From the NCBI GenBank assembly GCA_949373085.1, contig CASICJ010000004.1, positions 1 through 64,000 of the forward strand: a stretch of 64,000 nucleotides of DNA. Direction: 5' to 3'. The notes beneath the pieces were generated by a model that did not search any database, was not told the DNA's origin, and saw only the letters and a program-made list of their open reading frames with translations. Source of the stretch: an uncultured Verrucomicrobiales bacterium. Lineage in GTDB: Bacteria; Verrucomicrobiota; Verrucomicrobiia; Verrucomicrobiales; Akkermansiaceae. Within the stretch, counting starts at the first letter, position 1; every line of letters begins with the position of its first letter. The position numbers were made by a program, and so were the translations under genes. Below, in pieces: positions 1-12,200 of this stretch.

Positions 1-279
1 CGCGAGGTGGTTGTTGGTTTGCTGAACGGGCTGTTGTTCGCCGCTGTAATGGGCGTGGTGGGTTTTGTCTGGTTCGGCTCTATTGCGCTGGGGGGGGTGA
101 TTGCAGCAGCCATGGTGGTCAATTTGATCGTGGCCGGTCTGTCGGGCACATTGGTCCCGCTTGTTTTGGATCGCTTTGGTGTCGATCCGGCACTTGCCTC
201 AGGTGCGTTTGTCACCACGGTCACAGATGTGGTTGGGTTTTTCGCCTTTTTGGGGCTGGCCGCTTGGGTTTTGCTATGA
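1..279 (+). CDS. mgtE: MgtE magnesium transporter, C-terminal end (partial)
   Basis: This is the last 92 residues of a membrane protein that enters from the left edge. It begins REVVVGLLNGL and ends with hydrophobic helices carrying the segments AGLSGTLVPL and FVTTVTDVVGFF, which match the end of the MgtE transmembrane domain (the pore-forming part of this Mg2+ channel). The N-terminal regulatory domains lie outside the window. Its stop codon overlaps the start of the next gene in an ATGA arrangement, so the two are probably co-transcribed. It belongs to the alphaproteobacterial part of the contig. Confidence 0.85.
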   Translation, partial: REVVVGLLNGLLFAAVMGVVGFVWFGSIALGGVIAAAMVVNLIVAGLSGTLVPLVLDRFGVDPALASGAFVTTVTDVVGFFAFLGLAAWVLL

Positions 280-833
280 CTCCGCTTGAGGCGGAAAAAG
301 CCGCCGCGCGCAGGGCTGGGTTTGCGCGGCGAAAAGCAGCTCATGCCGCGGCACCCGTCGCCGCGTCGGGGTATCTGTCTGAAGTATTGGCCGGGTATCG
401 TGGGGTTACACTTGCAGGCTATATGCCGATCCGTACAGAGATCGATCCACTGCCGACGATGGCCGAGGCTGCGGCCTATGGCTGGGTTGGGGTGCCAGTC
501 ATTCAACGCGCCGGTGCCGCGCTGCTGTTCAGTCGATGGGATCCGGAGTGTGCGCTCAAAGATGGGCCGTTTGGGGCAAAAATCCCGCAGATTGACCAAT
601 TTTTTGAGCCGGAAATTCTGATTGTCCCTCTTGTGGCCTTTGATCGTCAAGGCGGGCGCTTGGGCTACGGCGGCGGGTTCTATGATCGCACCCTCGAAGG
701 ATTGCGTCAGCGGCGCAGAACGTTGGCGATTGGCTTTGCCTATTGTGCCCAAGAGGCCAAGGCGTTGCCGCTTGAACCAACCGACCAGCCGCTTGACATG
801 ATCGTGACCGAGCAAGGTGTGATCGAGCTTTAG
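276..833 (+). CDS. 5-formyltetrahydrofolate cyclo-ligase
   Basis: The 185-residue product matches the 5-FCL/MTHFS family, which converts 5-formyl-THF to 5,10-methenyl-THF with ATP. The diagnostic loop LGYGGGFYDRTL near residue 130 is the family's conserved phosphate/folate-binding motif, and the N-terminal MTPLEAEKAAARRAG helix is typical. I chose the ATG at 276 because it overlaps the mgtE stop (ATGA); an in-frame TTG at 264 is less likely. The length is normal for the family. It is a one-carbon housekeeping enzyme and part of the alphaproteobacterial block. Confidence 0.9.
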   Translation: MTPLEAEKAAARRAGFARRKAAHAAAPVAASGYLSEVLAGYRGVTLAGYMPIRTEIDPLPTMAEAAAYGWVGVPVIQRAGAALLFSRWDPECALKDGPFGAKIPQIDQFFEPEILIVPLVAFDRQGGRLGYGGGFYDRTLEGLRQRRRTLAIGFAYCAQEAKALPLEPTDQPLDMIVTEQGVIEL

Positions 834-902
834 GGGGCCATTGGTCGTTCTAACATGTTTTTCTCTTGTTGGCCGTAGTGGAAGCTTATATCTGTCAGCG
901 GT

Positions 903-2144
903 ATGAGATTTAAAAATAGTCGCGCGTATGAATTTATCGCGCTCATGTCATTTACTATGTCTTTGGTTGCCGTCAGTATTGATGGTGTGCTGCCCGCTCT
1001 GCCGGTTATTGCGCTGGAGTTGGGGTTTATCACGCTTCAGCACAGCCAAATGGTGGTGTCGCTTTTTGTGTTGGGTATGGTGTTTGGCGAGCTGTTGTTT
1101 GGCCCGTTTTGCGATGCCTTTGGGCGTCGGCCTGCGCTGGCTTTGGGGGTGGGAGTGTTCTGCCTTGGGGCTGTGATTGCGATGGGCGCTGACAATTTTG
1201 AACAGATGGGTCTGGCGCGGGTGCTGCAGGGTCTTGGCGCTGCGGGGCCAAAGATTGTCTGCCGTGCTGTGATACGCGACCGGTTTGAGGGGGCGGCGAT
1301 GGCGCGGGTGATGTCGCTGATTTTCACCGTTTTTATTTTGGTCCCAATGATCGCGCCAATGATTGGTCAAGGTTTGCTGCTGGCGGCGGGCTGGCGCTGG
1401 ATTTTCGGTCTGTATCTGTTTTGGGCCGGGGTTGCCGGTCTTTGGTTTATGATCCGGCAACCTGAAACTTTGGCGCGGGACCAGCGCGTTCCGCTGTCCC
1501 TGAAGCGGTTGTGTCTCAATTCCGGCCGTATTTTTAAAAGCCGCAAAGTCATGGCTTACACCTGTGCTTCGGGGATGGTGTTTGGGACACAATTGCTGTT
1601 TCTGGCCACTGCCCAAGCGGTATTTTCGCAAATTTACCACGTCGGTTTAATGTTTGCGGTGTATTTCGCGGTTTTGGCGGCCAGTCTTGGTTTGGCCACG
1701 TTGATAAACAGTCGTTTGGTGGCCACTTGTGGCATGCATAAAATGGTGCTCTACGGCGCGGTGGGGCATATAATCTTTGCGGGGCTTTTGTTTGGAGCAA
1801 GTCTGGTAACAGACCCGGGCCCGGCGTTTGTCTGGTTTATGGTTTTGCAGTTTATGATGCATTTTTGCATGGGAATTGTATTTGGCAATCTCGGTGCTTT
1901 AGCCATGCAGCCGCTGGGCCGCATCGCCGGTTTGGGAGCATCGCTGATGGCGGCGGTCTCAAGTCTGATTGCGGTGTTATTCGCCACTCTTTGCGGGTGG
2001 TTTTATGACGCAACTTTACTGCCATTGGCGTTGGGATATTTTGCCGCCGGTATGGTGACGTTGCAGTTGTTGCGGATCGGGCACAGAGCCTCGGGCGATG
2101 TGGTGTATCCTGTCAATTTGTCCGACGCGCCGGTCCCGAATTAA
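903..2144 (+). CDS. MFS transporter, Bcr/CflA-type drug exporter
   Basis: The 413-residue protein has about twelve hydrophobic segments. The MFS loop 2-3 signature appears as GPFCDAFGRRPAL near residue 70, followed by RVLQGLGAAGPKIVCRAVIRD near residue 110, the arrangement of the Bcr/CflA subfamily (14.A or DHA1 type exporters of drugs such as bicyclomycin). It is an inner-membrane proton antiporter by family knowledge; the substrate cannot be read from the sequence. It starts at ATG 903, 69 bases after the preceding stop. Codon use and GC-rich third positions agree with its neighbours on the alphaproteobacterial side. Confidence 0.85.
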   Translation: MRFKNSRAYEFIALMSFTMSLVAVSIDGVLPALPVIALELGFITLQHSQMVVSLFVLGMVFGELLFGPFCDAFGRRPALALGVGVFCLGAVIAMGADNFEQMGLARVLQGLGAAGPKIVCRAVIRDRFEGAAMARVMSLIFTVFILVPMIAPMIGQGLLLAAGWRWIFGLYLFWAGVAGLWFMIRQPETLARDQRVPLSLKRLCLNSGRIFKSRKVMAYTCASGMVFGTQLLFLATAQAVFSQIYHVGLMFAVYFAVLAASLGLATLINSRLVATCGMHKMVLYGAVGHIIFAGLLFGASLVTDPGPAFVWFMVLQFMMHFCMGIVFGNLGALAMQPLGRIAGLGASLMAAVSSLIAVLFATLCGWFYDATLLPLALGYFAAGMVTLQLLRIGHRASGDVVYPVNLSDAPVPN

Positions 2145-2229
2145 CGCGCACCTGTGTTTGGGGATGTGGGATGCATCGTTGTTACGGTTTTACTTGCCCT
2201 TGGCGCCGCGCCGCCCTAGGAGCAGACGG

Positions 2230-3042
2230 ATGAGATGTCTTTTTTTAGGTGATGTGATGGGCCGCGCCGGACGGCAGGCCATCCAAGAGCATTTACAGAC
2301 GCTGCGACGCGACTGGAAATTGGATTTCGTCGTGGTCAACGGCGAGAATGCCAGCAATGGTGCCGGGCTGACCGGTGAGCATGCACAGCTGTTACTGGAG
2401 GCCGGTGCAGATTGTCTGACGCTGGGTGATCATGCGTTTGACAAAAAAGATATGTTGCAGGCGATTGAAGGCGAGAGCAGAATTATCCGGCCGATCAATT
2501 TTGCCAAGGGCGCTCCGGGGCGGGGTCACCGGCTGTTCACCGATGCGCGTGGCCGCAAGATATTGGTGCTGCAAGTGTTGGGGCAGGTGTTTATGAAGCG
2601 CCCGTTTGACGATCCGTTTTCGGCCGTTGATCAGGTGCTGCGGGCGCATCCTTTGGGCGGTCTGGCGCAGGCGATTATCGTAGATATTCATTGCGAGGCG
2701 ACCTCTGAGAAAATGGCCTTTGGCCATTTTTGTGACGGGCGGGCAAGCCTTGTGGTTGGCACCCATACCCATGTGCCGACCGCTGATACCCAGATCTTAT
2801 CTGGCGGCACCGGCTTTCAATCTGATGCCGGCATGTGCGGTGATTACAACAGCGTCATCGGTATGGATAAAGCGGAACCTCTGCGGCGGTTTATCACTGG
2901 CATGTCGAAATCACGTTTCGAGCCGGCTGATGGCCCGGCGACCCTTTGCGGTGTATTTGTCGAGACCGACGACCGCAGTGGCAAGGCGCTGCGCATCGAG
3001 ATGATCCGCTATGGGGGCCGTTTACAGCCTGCCTGTGCATGA
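2230..3042 (+). CDS. TIGR00282/YmdB-type metallophosphoesterase
   Basis: The start MRCLFLGDVMGRAGR at 2230 is preferred over an in-frame upstream start at 2098, because it places the metal-binding GDxxGRxGR motif at the N-terminus as in the family. Further metal and catalytic motifs follow in order: NGENASNGAG, GDHAFD, DIHCEATSEK and VGTHTHVPTAD. The product is 270 residues, normal for YmdB-like 2',3'-cyclic nucleotide phosphodiesterases. The biological role is unproven in alphaproteobacteria. Its stop overlaps the start of the downstream EamA gene, suggesting an operon. Confidence 0.88.
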   Translation: MRCLFLGDVMGRAGRQAIQEHLQTLRRDWKLDFVVVNGENASNGAGLTGEHAQLLLEAGADCLTLGDHAFDKKDMLQAIEGESRIIRPINFAKGAPGRGHRLFTDARGRKILVLQVLGQVFMKRPFDDPFSAVDQVLRAHPLGGLAQAIIVDIHCEATSEKMAFGHFCDGRASLVVGTHTHVPTADTQILSGGTGFQSDAGMCGDYNSVIGMDKAEPLRRFITGMSKSRFEPADGPATLCGVFVETDDRSGKALRIEMIRYGGRLQPACA

Positions 3043-3966
3043 TGGCGCAGCGCGGTTTTTATACGCTTTGCCTGTTGATTATGGGGATTGGCTGGGGCGC
3101 GACCATTCCGCTGACCAAGGTTGCGGTGAGTGAGGGGTATCAAGAATTTGGCTTGATTTTCTGGCAGCAAATCATCTGCGCTTTTGTACTGGGCATAGTA
3201 TTATGTATCCGCCGGCAAGGCGTGGGTCTTGGCCGTCCGCAAATTGTGGCGTACGTTATCATAGCTGTATTTGGCACCGTGTTACCAAACACGGCATCCT
3301 ACGAGGCGGCCGTGCATTTGCCGGGGGGGGTCTTGGCAATTTTAGTTTCGACCGTGCCAATGTTTGCCTTTCCAATCGCTCTGCTGCTTGGAATAGAACG
3401 GTTTTCGTGGCGGCGCACAGCGGGGCTTTGTTTGGGTCTGTTTTCGGTGATGCTTATGGTCGCGCCCGAGACCAGTCTACCAGAGCAGATGGCGGTCGTG
3501 TTCATTCCAATCGCTTTGATTGCGCCCATTTTTTATGCATTTGAGGGCAATTATGTCGCTAAATGGGGAATCGGTGGATTGGATCCGGTTCAGGCGCTCT
3601 TTGGCGCGTCCCTGGTGGGCAGCGTAATATCACTTATCTTAGCTCTGGGGTCGGGACAATTTATCGACCCCGCGCGGTCCGTGGGGCCTGCCGGATTATG
3701 CTTTTGTCACCAGTTCTCTGATGCACGCAGTCATTTACACGGCATATATTTGGCTGGTGGGTCGTGCCGGACCGGTCTTTGCCGCCCAAGTCGCCTGTCT
3801 GGTCACATTATTTGGCATCTTTTGGTCGGTATGGCTGTTAGATGAAGCGTATTCAAAGTATGTATGGCTGGCCTTAAGCTGTATGCTTTTGGGGATATTC
3901 TTGGTGCTGCCCCGCTATAGAAAAAATACAAGGGTGCTTGCTGAACCCTCTGACATCGGCACTTGA
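3039..3966 (+). CDS. EamA/DMT-family transporter, frameshifted
   Basis: A ten-helix drug/metabolite transporter begins MMAQRGFYTLCLL and continues to the segment LILALGSGQFIDPA. The frame then breaks between about 3660 and 3680. The correct continuation (GPWGLPDYAFVTSSLMHAV, then AAQVACLVTLFGIFWSVWLL) lies in the next frame and runs to the stop at 3964-3966. One surplus base explains the break. The rejoined protein is about 308 residues, normal for EamA. The start overlaps the ymdB-type stop (ATG at 3039 or 3042). The shift is probably a sequencing error, since both halves are well conserved. Confidence 0.75.
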
Positions 3967-4320
3967 AAGAACCGAAAAGACCGTATTTCTGATTTTGATC
4001 AGGGGCAGGGCAGGGCAGGGCAATCCACAATGAGCACGGGTGCGCGGATATTTGCAGGGTAAGTTCTATCCAATGTTGTAGCAGGATTGTTTCGTCTAAT
4101 GCGACGTGTTTTCCCTCAACGTGAAATTATGGATAGCTCCGAACGCGTCTGATCACCGGGGTAGCAACGGGGTATTGGAAAGCGTAGGCGCGGGTGCATA
4201 CCCCATTCAAGTTGCCCTATCCTCCGCCCGATGCGCCTCTTTGGGCGACTGTCGGGTTGCAGGCCCACCCCGCTGTGACTTATAGAATACAACAGGAATT
4301 CAAGTTAGACGGAGTTTACG
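3967..4320. other. Intergenic region with a short GGGCA repeat
   Basis: I see no gene in this stretch of about 350 bases. It contains four tandem copies of GGGCA at 4003-4022. A purine-rich segment just before the yebC ATG (CAAGTTAGACGGAGTTTACG) includes a plausible ribosome binding site, GGAG, at about 4311-4314. The promoter for yebC is presumably here, but I cannot point to convincing -35/-10 boxes. Confidence 0.5.
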
Positions 4321-4768
4321 ATGGCCGGTCACTCAAAATGGGCAAATATCCAGCACCGCAAAGGGCGTCAGGATGCTGTGCGTTCGAAATTGTTCTCGAA
4401 GCTTTCGAAAGAGATCACAGTTGCCGCGAAAATGGGTGACCCGGATCCAGAAAAAAATCCCCGTTTGCGGATGGCGGTTAAAGAGGCCAAATCGGTTTCG
4501 GTGCCCAAAGACGTTATTGACCGTGCGATCAAGAAATCTACCGCCGGTGAAGGCGATGATTACGAAGAAATCCGCTATGAGGGCTATGGTCCCAATGGCG
4601 TGGCCGTGATTGTTGAGACGATGACTGACAACCGTAACCGCACGGCGTCAACTGTGCGGTCTACTTTTACTAAAAACGGCGGTAATCTGGGTGAAACAGG
4701 CTCCGTTGGTTTTATGTTTGAACGTACGGGTGAAGTAGTTTACGCGGCCACAGCCGGGGATGCGGATA
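4321..4768 (+). CDS. yebC: YebC/PmpR-family translational/transcriptional regulator, 3'-truncated
   Basis: The sequence [18 protein letters not shown] is the invariant YebC start. About 149 residues follow in frame up to [10 protein letters not shown], where the primer sequence interrupts the gene. Full-length members are about 245 residues, so roughly 100 C-terminal residues (most of domains 2 and 3) are missing. The residues printed after the break ([11 protein letters not shown]) are translated primer, not protein. YebC proteins act on DNA or on ribosomes stalled at proline stretches, depending on the homologue. The truncation is an artefact of the join. Confidence 0.93.
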
Positions 4769-6672
<1,904 letters not shown>

Positions 6673-6696
6673 TCTCTGAGTAGAGTCTGAAAATTC

Positions 6697-6732
6697 AAAA
6701 CCCCGATCTGCGAGAGCTGATCGGGGTTTTTT
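6697..6732 (+). terminator. Rho-independent terminator after rpoC
   Basis: A perfect stem AAAACCCCGATC / GATCGGGGTTTT closes a ten-base loop and runs into a T tract. It sits 24 bases after the rpoC stop and ends the rpoBC transcript. The opposite strand also has a T tract, so it may serve the convergent sulfatase gene too. Confidence 0.9.
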
Positions 6733-6819
6733 AGGCAATAAGTTTTAGCCAATTTTTCAAATCATCTCCTTTTGAGATAAGCTTCAAGCCGTGTCTTCGA
6801 AGGGTCGACACTTGGGCTT

Positions 6820-8277
6820 TTAACGTCGCAGCTTACGGTCGTGGAGTGGTTCTCCTTTGGGGCGGCGGATCGGGACTTCTAAAGCTCCTGAAGATTGAAG
6901 CTCGGAGAAGAGCTGTTTCTTAAGAGCTTCTTTTCTTTTGGCGAATGCAGGAACGTCGATGAGATTATGACGTTCTTGAGGATCAGTTTTTAAATCATAA
7001 AGGCCATTCTTATCCCAAAGACCGTGGTAGTAGATAAATTTGTAGCGGTCGGTTCTGATAGCGAAGAGCGTGGGGGTAGCTGGGAAATTCCACTCCCAGT
7101 GATATTCATAAAGAAGATGATCTCTCCACGGTTTGTCGGATCCGCTTCCATCGAGAAGGTGTTTGAAGGAACATCCGTCGAAGGCTGGGGTTTTGCTGGA
7201 TTTTTTAATTCCGGCAAATTCCAAAAGGGTTGGAGCGAGATCGATATTGAGTATTATCTCTTCCACTGTAGTGCCAGCTTCGATTTGTCCGGGGGCATAG
7301 GCCAGAAGGGGGATGCGGATTGAGTGTTCGAAAGCATCGCGTTTATCGTAAAATCCATGTTCACCAAGGTGGAACCCATTGTCACCTAGGTATAGGACGA
7401 TGGTGTTTTCGGAGAGGCCAGATTTGTCGAGGTGGTTGAGAATACGGCCTATGTTCTCATCAAGTCCGTGAACAGTTTCGCAAAATCGCCAGTAAAGGCT
7501 ATCAAAAGAAGGGACAGGGTCCTTATCGAAGGCTCCAGTTTCCATATGGTCGATCCCGTGAATACCATAGCGTCTTTCGCGGATCCAGCGTGACTGACTG
7601 GCGTAGTTTTCTTCAGAATTCGCCATTGTTTCAGGATAATTGATCTTTTTTCCCTGATATTTTCCATGGTGGCGCTTAGCGGGTTGAAAAGGGTAGTGGA
7701 CCGATTTGAAGGCAAGGTGCATCATGAAGGGCGCTTCTTTGTCGCCTCGGTCGCTATTGAGCCACGCGATTGCCTGATCGGTGAGGCGGTCGGCAGTGTA
7801 GCCTTTTTGTTCGTGACGCTCTCCGTTGATATTAAGAGTTTGATCAAAGTAGGAACCTTGTCCTTGGAAGGAAACCCAGTGGTGGAATCCTTTACGTGGT
7901 TCATCATTGTCGTGTCCCATATGCCATTTTCCGATCATGGCAGTACGGTAGCCTGATATTTGCAGGTATTCTGAATAGAAGCGGGTTCCCTCAGGAATTG
8001 CGCGTTGATTATCTATGACGCGATGATGGTGCATGTATTGCCCAGTTAGAATTGAGGCGCGACTTGGGGAGCAGAGCGAGGTGGTTACGAAAGCGTTTTT
8101 CAGATGAGCGCCTTCTTTAGCCATTCGATCCAGATTGGGAGTTTCGAGGAAGTCTGGAGCTTCAGGGTGGCAGGAGAGAAAGTCGTAACGATGGTCATCG
8201 GCAAGGATGACGATAATGTTGGGTTTTTCAGAACCCAGCGCTGCGCTAACGATGATTGGCAGAAGAAGGCGGAACAT
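6820..8277 (-). CDS. Secreted type I sulfatase, N-acetylglucosamine-6-sulfatase-like
   Basis: The product is about 485 residues, starting at MFRLLLPIIVSAALG, a signal peptide; longer in-frame starts up to 8469 lack one. The metal-binding segment IVILADDHR follows, then the sulfatase signature TSLCSPSRASILTG near residue 75, whose cysteine is the one converted to formylglycine. The motif GDNGFHLGEHG and the overall pattern resemble S1-family GlcNAc-6-sulfatases. It probably desulfates polysaccharides in the periplasm or outside the cell. No anaerobic maturase or formylglycine-generating enzyme is visible in the window. Confidence 0.85.
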   Translation of the reverse strand: MFRLLLPIIVSAALGSEKPNIIVILADDHRYDFLSCHPEAPDFLETPNLDRMAKEGAHLKNAFVTTSLCSPSRASILTGQYMHHHRVIDNQRAIPEGTRFYSEYLQISGYRTAMIGKWHMGHDNDEPRKGFHHWVSFQGQGSYFDQTLNINGERHEQKGYTADRLTDQAIAWLNSDRGDKEAPFMMHLAFKSVHYPFQPAKRHHGKYQGKKINYPETMANSEENYASQSRWIRERRYGIHGIDHMETGAFDKDPVPSFDSLYWRFCETVHGLDENIGRILNHLDKSGLSENTIVLYLGDNGFHLGEHGFYDKRDAFEHSIRIPLLAYAPGQIEAGTTVEEIILNIDLAPTLLEFAGIKKSSKTPAFDGCSFKHLLDGSGSDKPWRDHLLYEYHWEWNFPATPTLFAIRTDRYKFIYYHGLWDKNGLYDLKTDPQERHNLIDVPAFAKRKEALKKQLFSELQSSGALEVPIRRPKGEPLHDRKLRR

Positions 8278-8382
8278 GGGAATTAGGGTCGAGGATTGCT
8301 GTGGCCATTGCAATTCGGAATGGGCCAAGACTAGAGGTAAAACGAAACTGGTATTTTTGACCTCCGGCGTTAGATCAGGAGC

Positions 8383-9258
8383 ATGAAAGATGGTCAGCAA
8401 AAACTGCCCCCCCCTAATTCGGAGGAACACCTTCCAGTTACGTCTCTTGCTTCGCCTCCTGGAGGTCACAAAAAACCTCTGATTCTTATCGGAGTCCTTT
8501 TACTTTTGGTTGGAGGAGGTGCCTTTGTTGGCTCAATGATAGGAGAGAGTGAAGAGAAGGTGAGTGCTGGAGAGAAGAAGGACCAGGCGCCCAATTCGAA
8601 GTCCCGATCTAAGAATCGCAAAAGAGAAAAGACAACCAGTCGGCCAGATCGAGAAACGGAGATGGTAGAGCTTTCCTTAGAAAATCGTAGCGATTTTCCA
8701 GACAACATAGGGAAGTGGGTGAGGCTTCAAGGGAAGGTGAAAATCGGTAATGAGGACGGTATTTTGGAATTTGAGGAGCCAGCGGGAATGAGTGGGCAAC
8801 TAGTGAGAGGGTCCGCCGCTCATTTGTCCGGCCAGATTGTTAACGTCATCGGCTGGATGGTCTCGGAAGAGAAAATCCAAATTGAAGGAATCTTCGAGAT
8901 TACAACGATCGACCCTGTCGATTTACTTCCCAAAAAAGATTTCTACACCATGGTTGATGCTAGGCAACTGGTAGCTTTGAGAAACACACGAGCGATTTTC
9001 AAAGGCAAGGTGAAGAATGTCAGGGTATCTGGTGATGAAAAAAACCTATTCCTTGTTTTTGAGGGAGAAAGTCACGAATTTATCGGGAGCGGAGATATTA
9101 AGAAGCTCAAGGAGGTAGAGGTCACCAAGGAGATTCTCAAGGAGCTGGTCGGCAAAACAATTAAGTTAAAGGGTAACCTCGGCTATAAAAAACAGGAGAA
9201 AAGGGATCGCGTTATTATTAATTTTAACGAGAAGGATGATTACGAGATCGTCGACTAA
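8383..9258 (+). CDS. Membrane-anchored protein of unknown function
   Basis: I do not recognise this 291-residue protein. It has a short cytoplasmic N-terminus, one transmembrane helix at about residues 31-51 (PLILIGVLLLLVGGGAFVGS), a lysine/arginine/serine-rich linker (about 60-85), and a soluble region rich in beta strands. Two similar stretches, around GKWVRLQGKVKIGNEDG and RAIFKGKVKNVRVSGDE, suggest duplicated OB-like modules. It starts 105 bases upstream of, and divergent from, the sulfatase start at 8277. Its last bases overlap the end of uvrA tail to tail by four bases. Confidence 0.65.
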   Translation: MKDGQQKLPPPNSEEHLPVTSLASPPGGHKKPLILIGVLLLLVGGGAFVGSMIGESEEKVSAGEKKDQAPNSKSRSKNRKREKTTSRPDRETEMVELSLENRSDFPDNIGKWVRLQGKVKIGNEDGILEFEEPAGMSGQLVRGSAAHLSGQIVNVIGWMVSEEKIQIEGIFEITTIDPVDLLPKKDFYTMVDARQLVALRNTRAIFKGKVKNVRVSGDEKNLFLVFEGESHEFIGSGDIKKLKEVEVTKEILKELVGKTIKLKGNLGYKKQEKRDRVIINFNEKDDYEIVD

Positions 9259-12200
9259 AGCGCATTTGCAATAAAAGGTGCGGTGACCGATTGCTCGGCC
9301 TTAGAGACCTGTTCTGGTGTGCCTTGGGCAACAACCTTACCACCGTTTGGTCCGGCACCGGGGCCGATATCGATAATATAGTCGGCTTCGGCGGCTAAGT
9401 CCATATGGTGCTCAATAACTACGACGGTATGACCTTCATCGACAAGCCGGTGAAGCACATCAGTGAGTCGGGCGACGTCTTGTTGGTGCAGGCCGATTGT
9501 AGGCTCTTCAATAAGGTAGAGATTTGTATTAATTGGTCCTAAATCAGTGATCTTTGGGCGGCCTTTAGTGAGTTGGGTCACAAGTTTGAGACGTTGCGCT
9601 TCCCCTCCTGATACGGTGGGCGAAGGTTGACCAAGGGTAAGGTAACCGAGGCCTGTCTCGGATAGAAGTTGAAGTGGTTTTTGAAGCTTCGGATGCGCAG
9701 AAAAGAAGTTGGCGGCAGCTTTGATATTAAGGTTAAGGACATCGCCGATTGTAAGACCATTATAGCGAATTTCTAGGCTGGCTGGATTGTAGCGATCTCC
9801 CATACAACTTTCACAATCAATCCAAGTCGTTGGAAGGAAATCCATTTCTAGTTTAATACGGCCATTACCTTTGCATTCGGGGCATTGTCCTTCCTTGTTA
9901 TTGAAGGAAAACCGGGAAGCAGTATAGCCGCGCATACGTGATTCAGGAAGCTGTGCAAAGAGGGCACGGATGTGGTCAAATAGCTTCACATAAGTTGCCG
10001 GACAGGAACGTGAGGTTTTGCCAATAGGAGACTGGTCTACCTCGTAGCGATATTTGAATACATCAAAGCCAGTTGCGGACTTGAATGGAGCTTCTTTGAC
10101 TTTTTTTTCGTAAGCAATACTCAAGCATCCTCGCATGAGTGACGATTTTCCGGATCCAGAAACCCCGGTTAAGACGGTGAGACGCCCTATTGGAATTTGG
10201 ACGTCGATGTCCTTTAAATTGTTGAGTTTACAACCCTTCAATTTAAGCCAACTTTTTCGAGCACGAGCCGGGGGAATCTTTCTCCGCTCTCCTCGAGATG
10301 GATGAATGAGAGGGTTCCTAAGCGCCTGCAGCGTTGGCGATTGTGAATGTATTTTTAGAGCGTTTTTTTCGTTTAACTCAGTCTTTGTCAGTGAGGCCAC
10401 GATTTCGCCGCCTTCAATCCCTGCCCCAGGACCAAGGTCAATCAGATGGGTTGCAGACTTAATTGTGTCTTCGTCGTGCTCGACGAGAAGAAGTGAATTT
10501 CCTTTTTCTTTGAGGGCTTGAAGAGTCCCCAAGAGAGCGTTGTTGTCACGAGGGTGCAGTCCAATGGTCGGCTCATCTAGAATATAGAGAACTCCCTGTA
10601 GATTGGATCCAAGTTGCGCAGCAAGGCGGATCCGCTGAGACTCGCCACCGGACAAGGTAGTGGCAGATCGGTCCAGTTGAAGGTAGCCGAGCCCAACGTG
10701 ATCCAGGAATTCAAGTCGCTGAATTATTTCAGGAAGGATATCTCGCGATATAGCAAGATCACGACCTTTAAATTTAAAGGAGCTAACCGCTTTTCTGACT
10801 TCTTGAACATTAAGTAATGATAAAGCCGGTAGTGATTGGCCCTTGATAAAGACGTGACGTGAGTTCTCTCGGATTCTTGCGCCATGGCAATCGGGGCAAG
10901 TAAGTAACTCGTTGGGGTTGGCTTTCGCGGCAAGTTTCTCTTCGTGAATTTCAGCTTCTGCCTCAGAGTTGAACCCTTTAGTATCAAATCGATTATTAGT
11001 GATGTGGCCATAGCCTCGGCAGGTTTGGCACCAGCCTCGCGGCGAGTTGAACGAAAAGTGATGCGGGTCAAGCTCCTCGAATGATTCTCCGGTGACAGGT
11101 GATACCCTTGCCGTTGAGAAAGTTTGGAGATGACCCTTTTGGGTGAGGATTCTGAAAGTGCCTTTTCCATATTGTAGTGCGGTGGCGAGTGATTCGGACG
11201 TCTTCTTCAGGGCCTGCTTATTTGTAACTTGAGCAACGACAAAATCTATGTCGTGAGCCTTGTGGCGAGCGAGTGGTTGGAAGTCTTCAGTTCTAATGAG
11301 TTCTCCATCAATGAGCATTTCCTCGAATCCGGCCTTTTCAGCAGCGAGGGCGTATTCCTTGTGAAAGCCTTTGCGGGCTTTTAAAACGGGTGAAAGGAGT
11401 CGGAGTGATTTCTCCTTTTTTAGTAGCTTTCCTAACTGATCACCGATGGCTTCGGGCGTCTGAGTTATGACAGGGTCACCAGACTGAGGACAATGCTGGA
11501 TGCCAAGCTTTGCGTAAAGTAGACGCAGGAAATGGTAGATTTCAGTGACTGTCCCAACCGTTGATTTTCCGCCACCACGGGAGATGCGTTGCTCTATCGC
11601 TACGGTTGGCGGAAGCCCTGTGATTAGGTCTAGGTCAGGCTTTTCGAGTTGGCTAGCGAACTGCCTCGCGTAAGGCGACATCGAATCGAGAAAGCGTCGC
11701 TGGCCCTCAGCAAAAATGACATCGAAGGCGAGAGTGGATTTTCCAGAACCACTTAACCCTGAAATTACCACAAATTCATTGTGAGGAATTATAGCGTCAA
11801 TGTTTTTGAGATTATGATGACGTAGACCGTGAATAGAGATTTCACGTTTTGCAATGGACCTATTATTTGAGGCCCGCTTTTTTTCTGATTTGATCGGGAC
11901 TGAGATGGCGAGGCCAGTGTGTGTTTTCTTTTTTGCGAGCTGCTTTGGGCTTCCTTCGAAAACGATTTGGCCACCGTTGAGGCCGGCCTCTGGTCCAATC
12001 TCGATGACGTGATCAGCATTCTTAATAACGTCGGGTTGGTGTTCGATGACAAGGAGGGAATAGCCGACGTCGACGAGGCGGTGGAAGACGGTGAGAAGTT
12101 TCTCGATGTCGCTGAAATGAAGTCCTGTCGTAGGCTCATCTAGGATGAGCAAGGTGTTGACGCTACCGCTGGTGGAGGTCAGAAGTCGGCAGAGCTTTAG

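Noticed and set aside
4003-4022. GGGCA tandem repeat as a CRISPR or VNTR element
   Set aside because: Only four five-base copies without spacers; too short to mean more than slippage.
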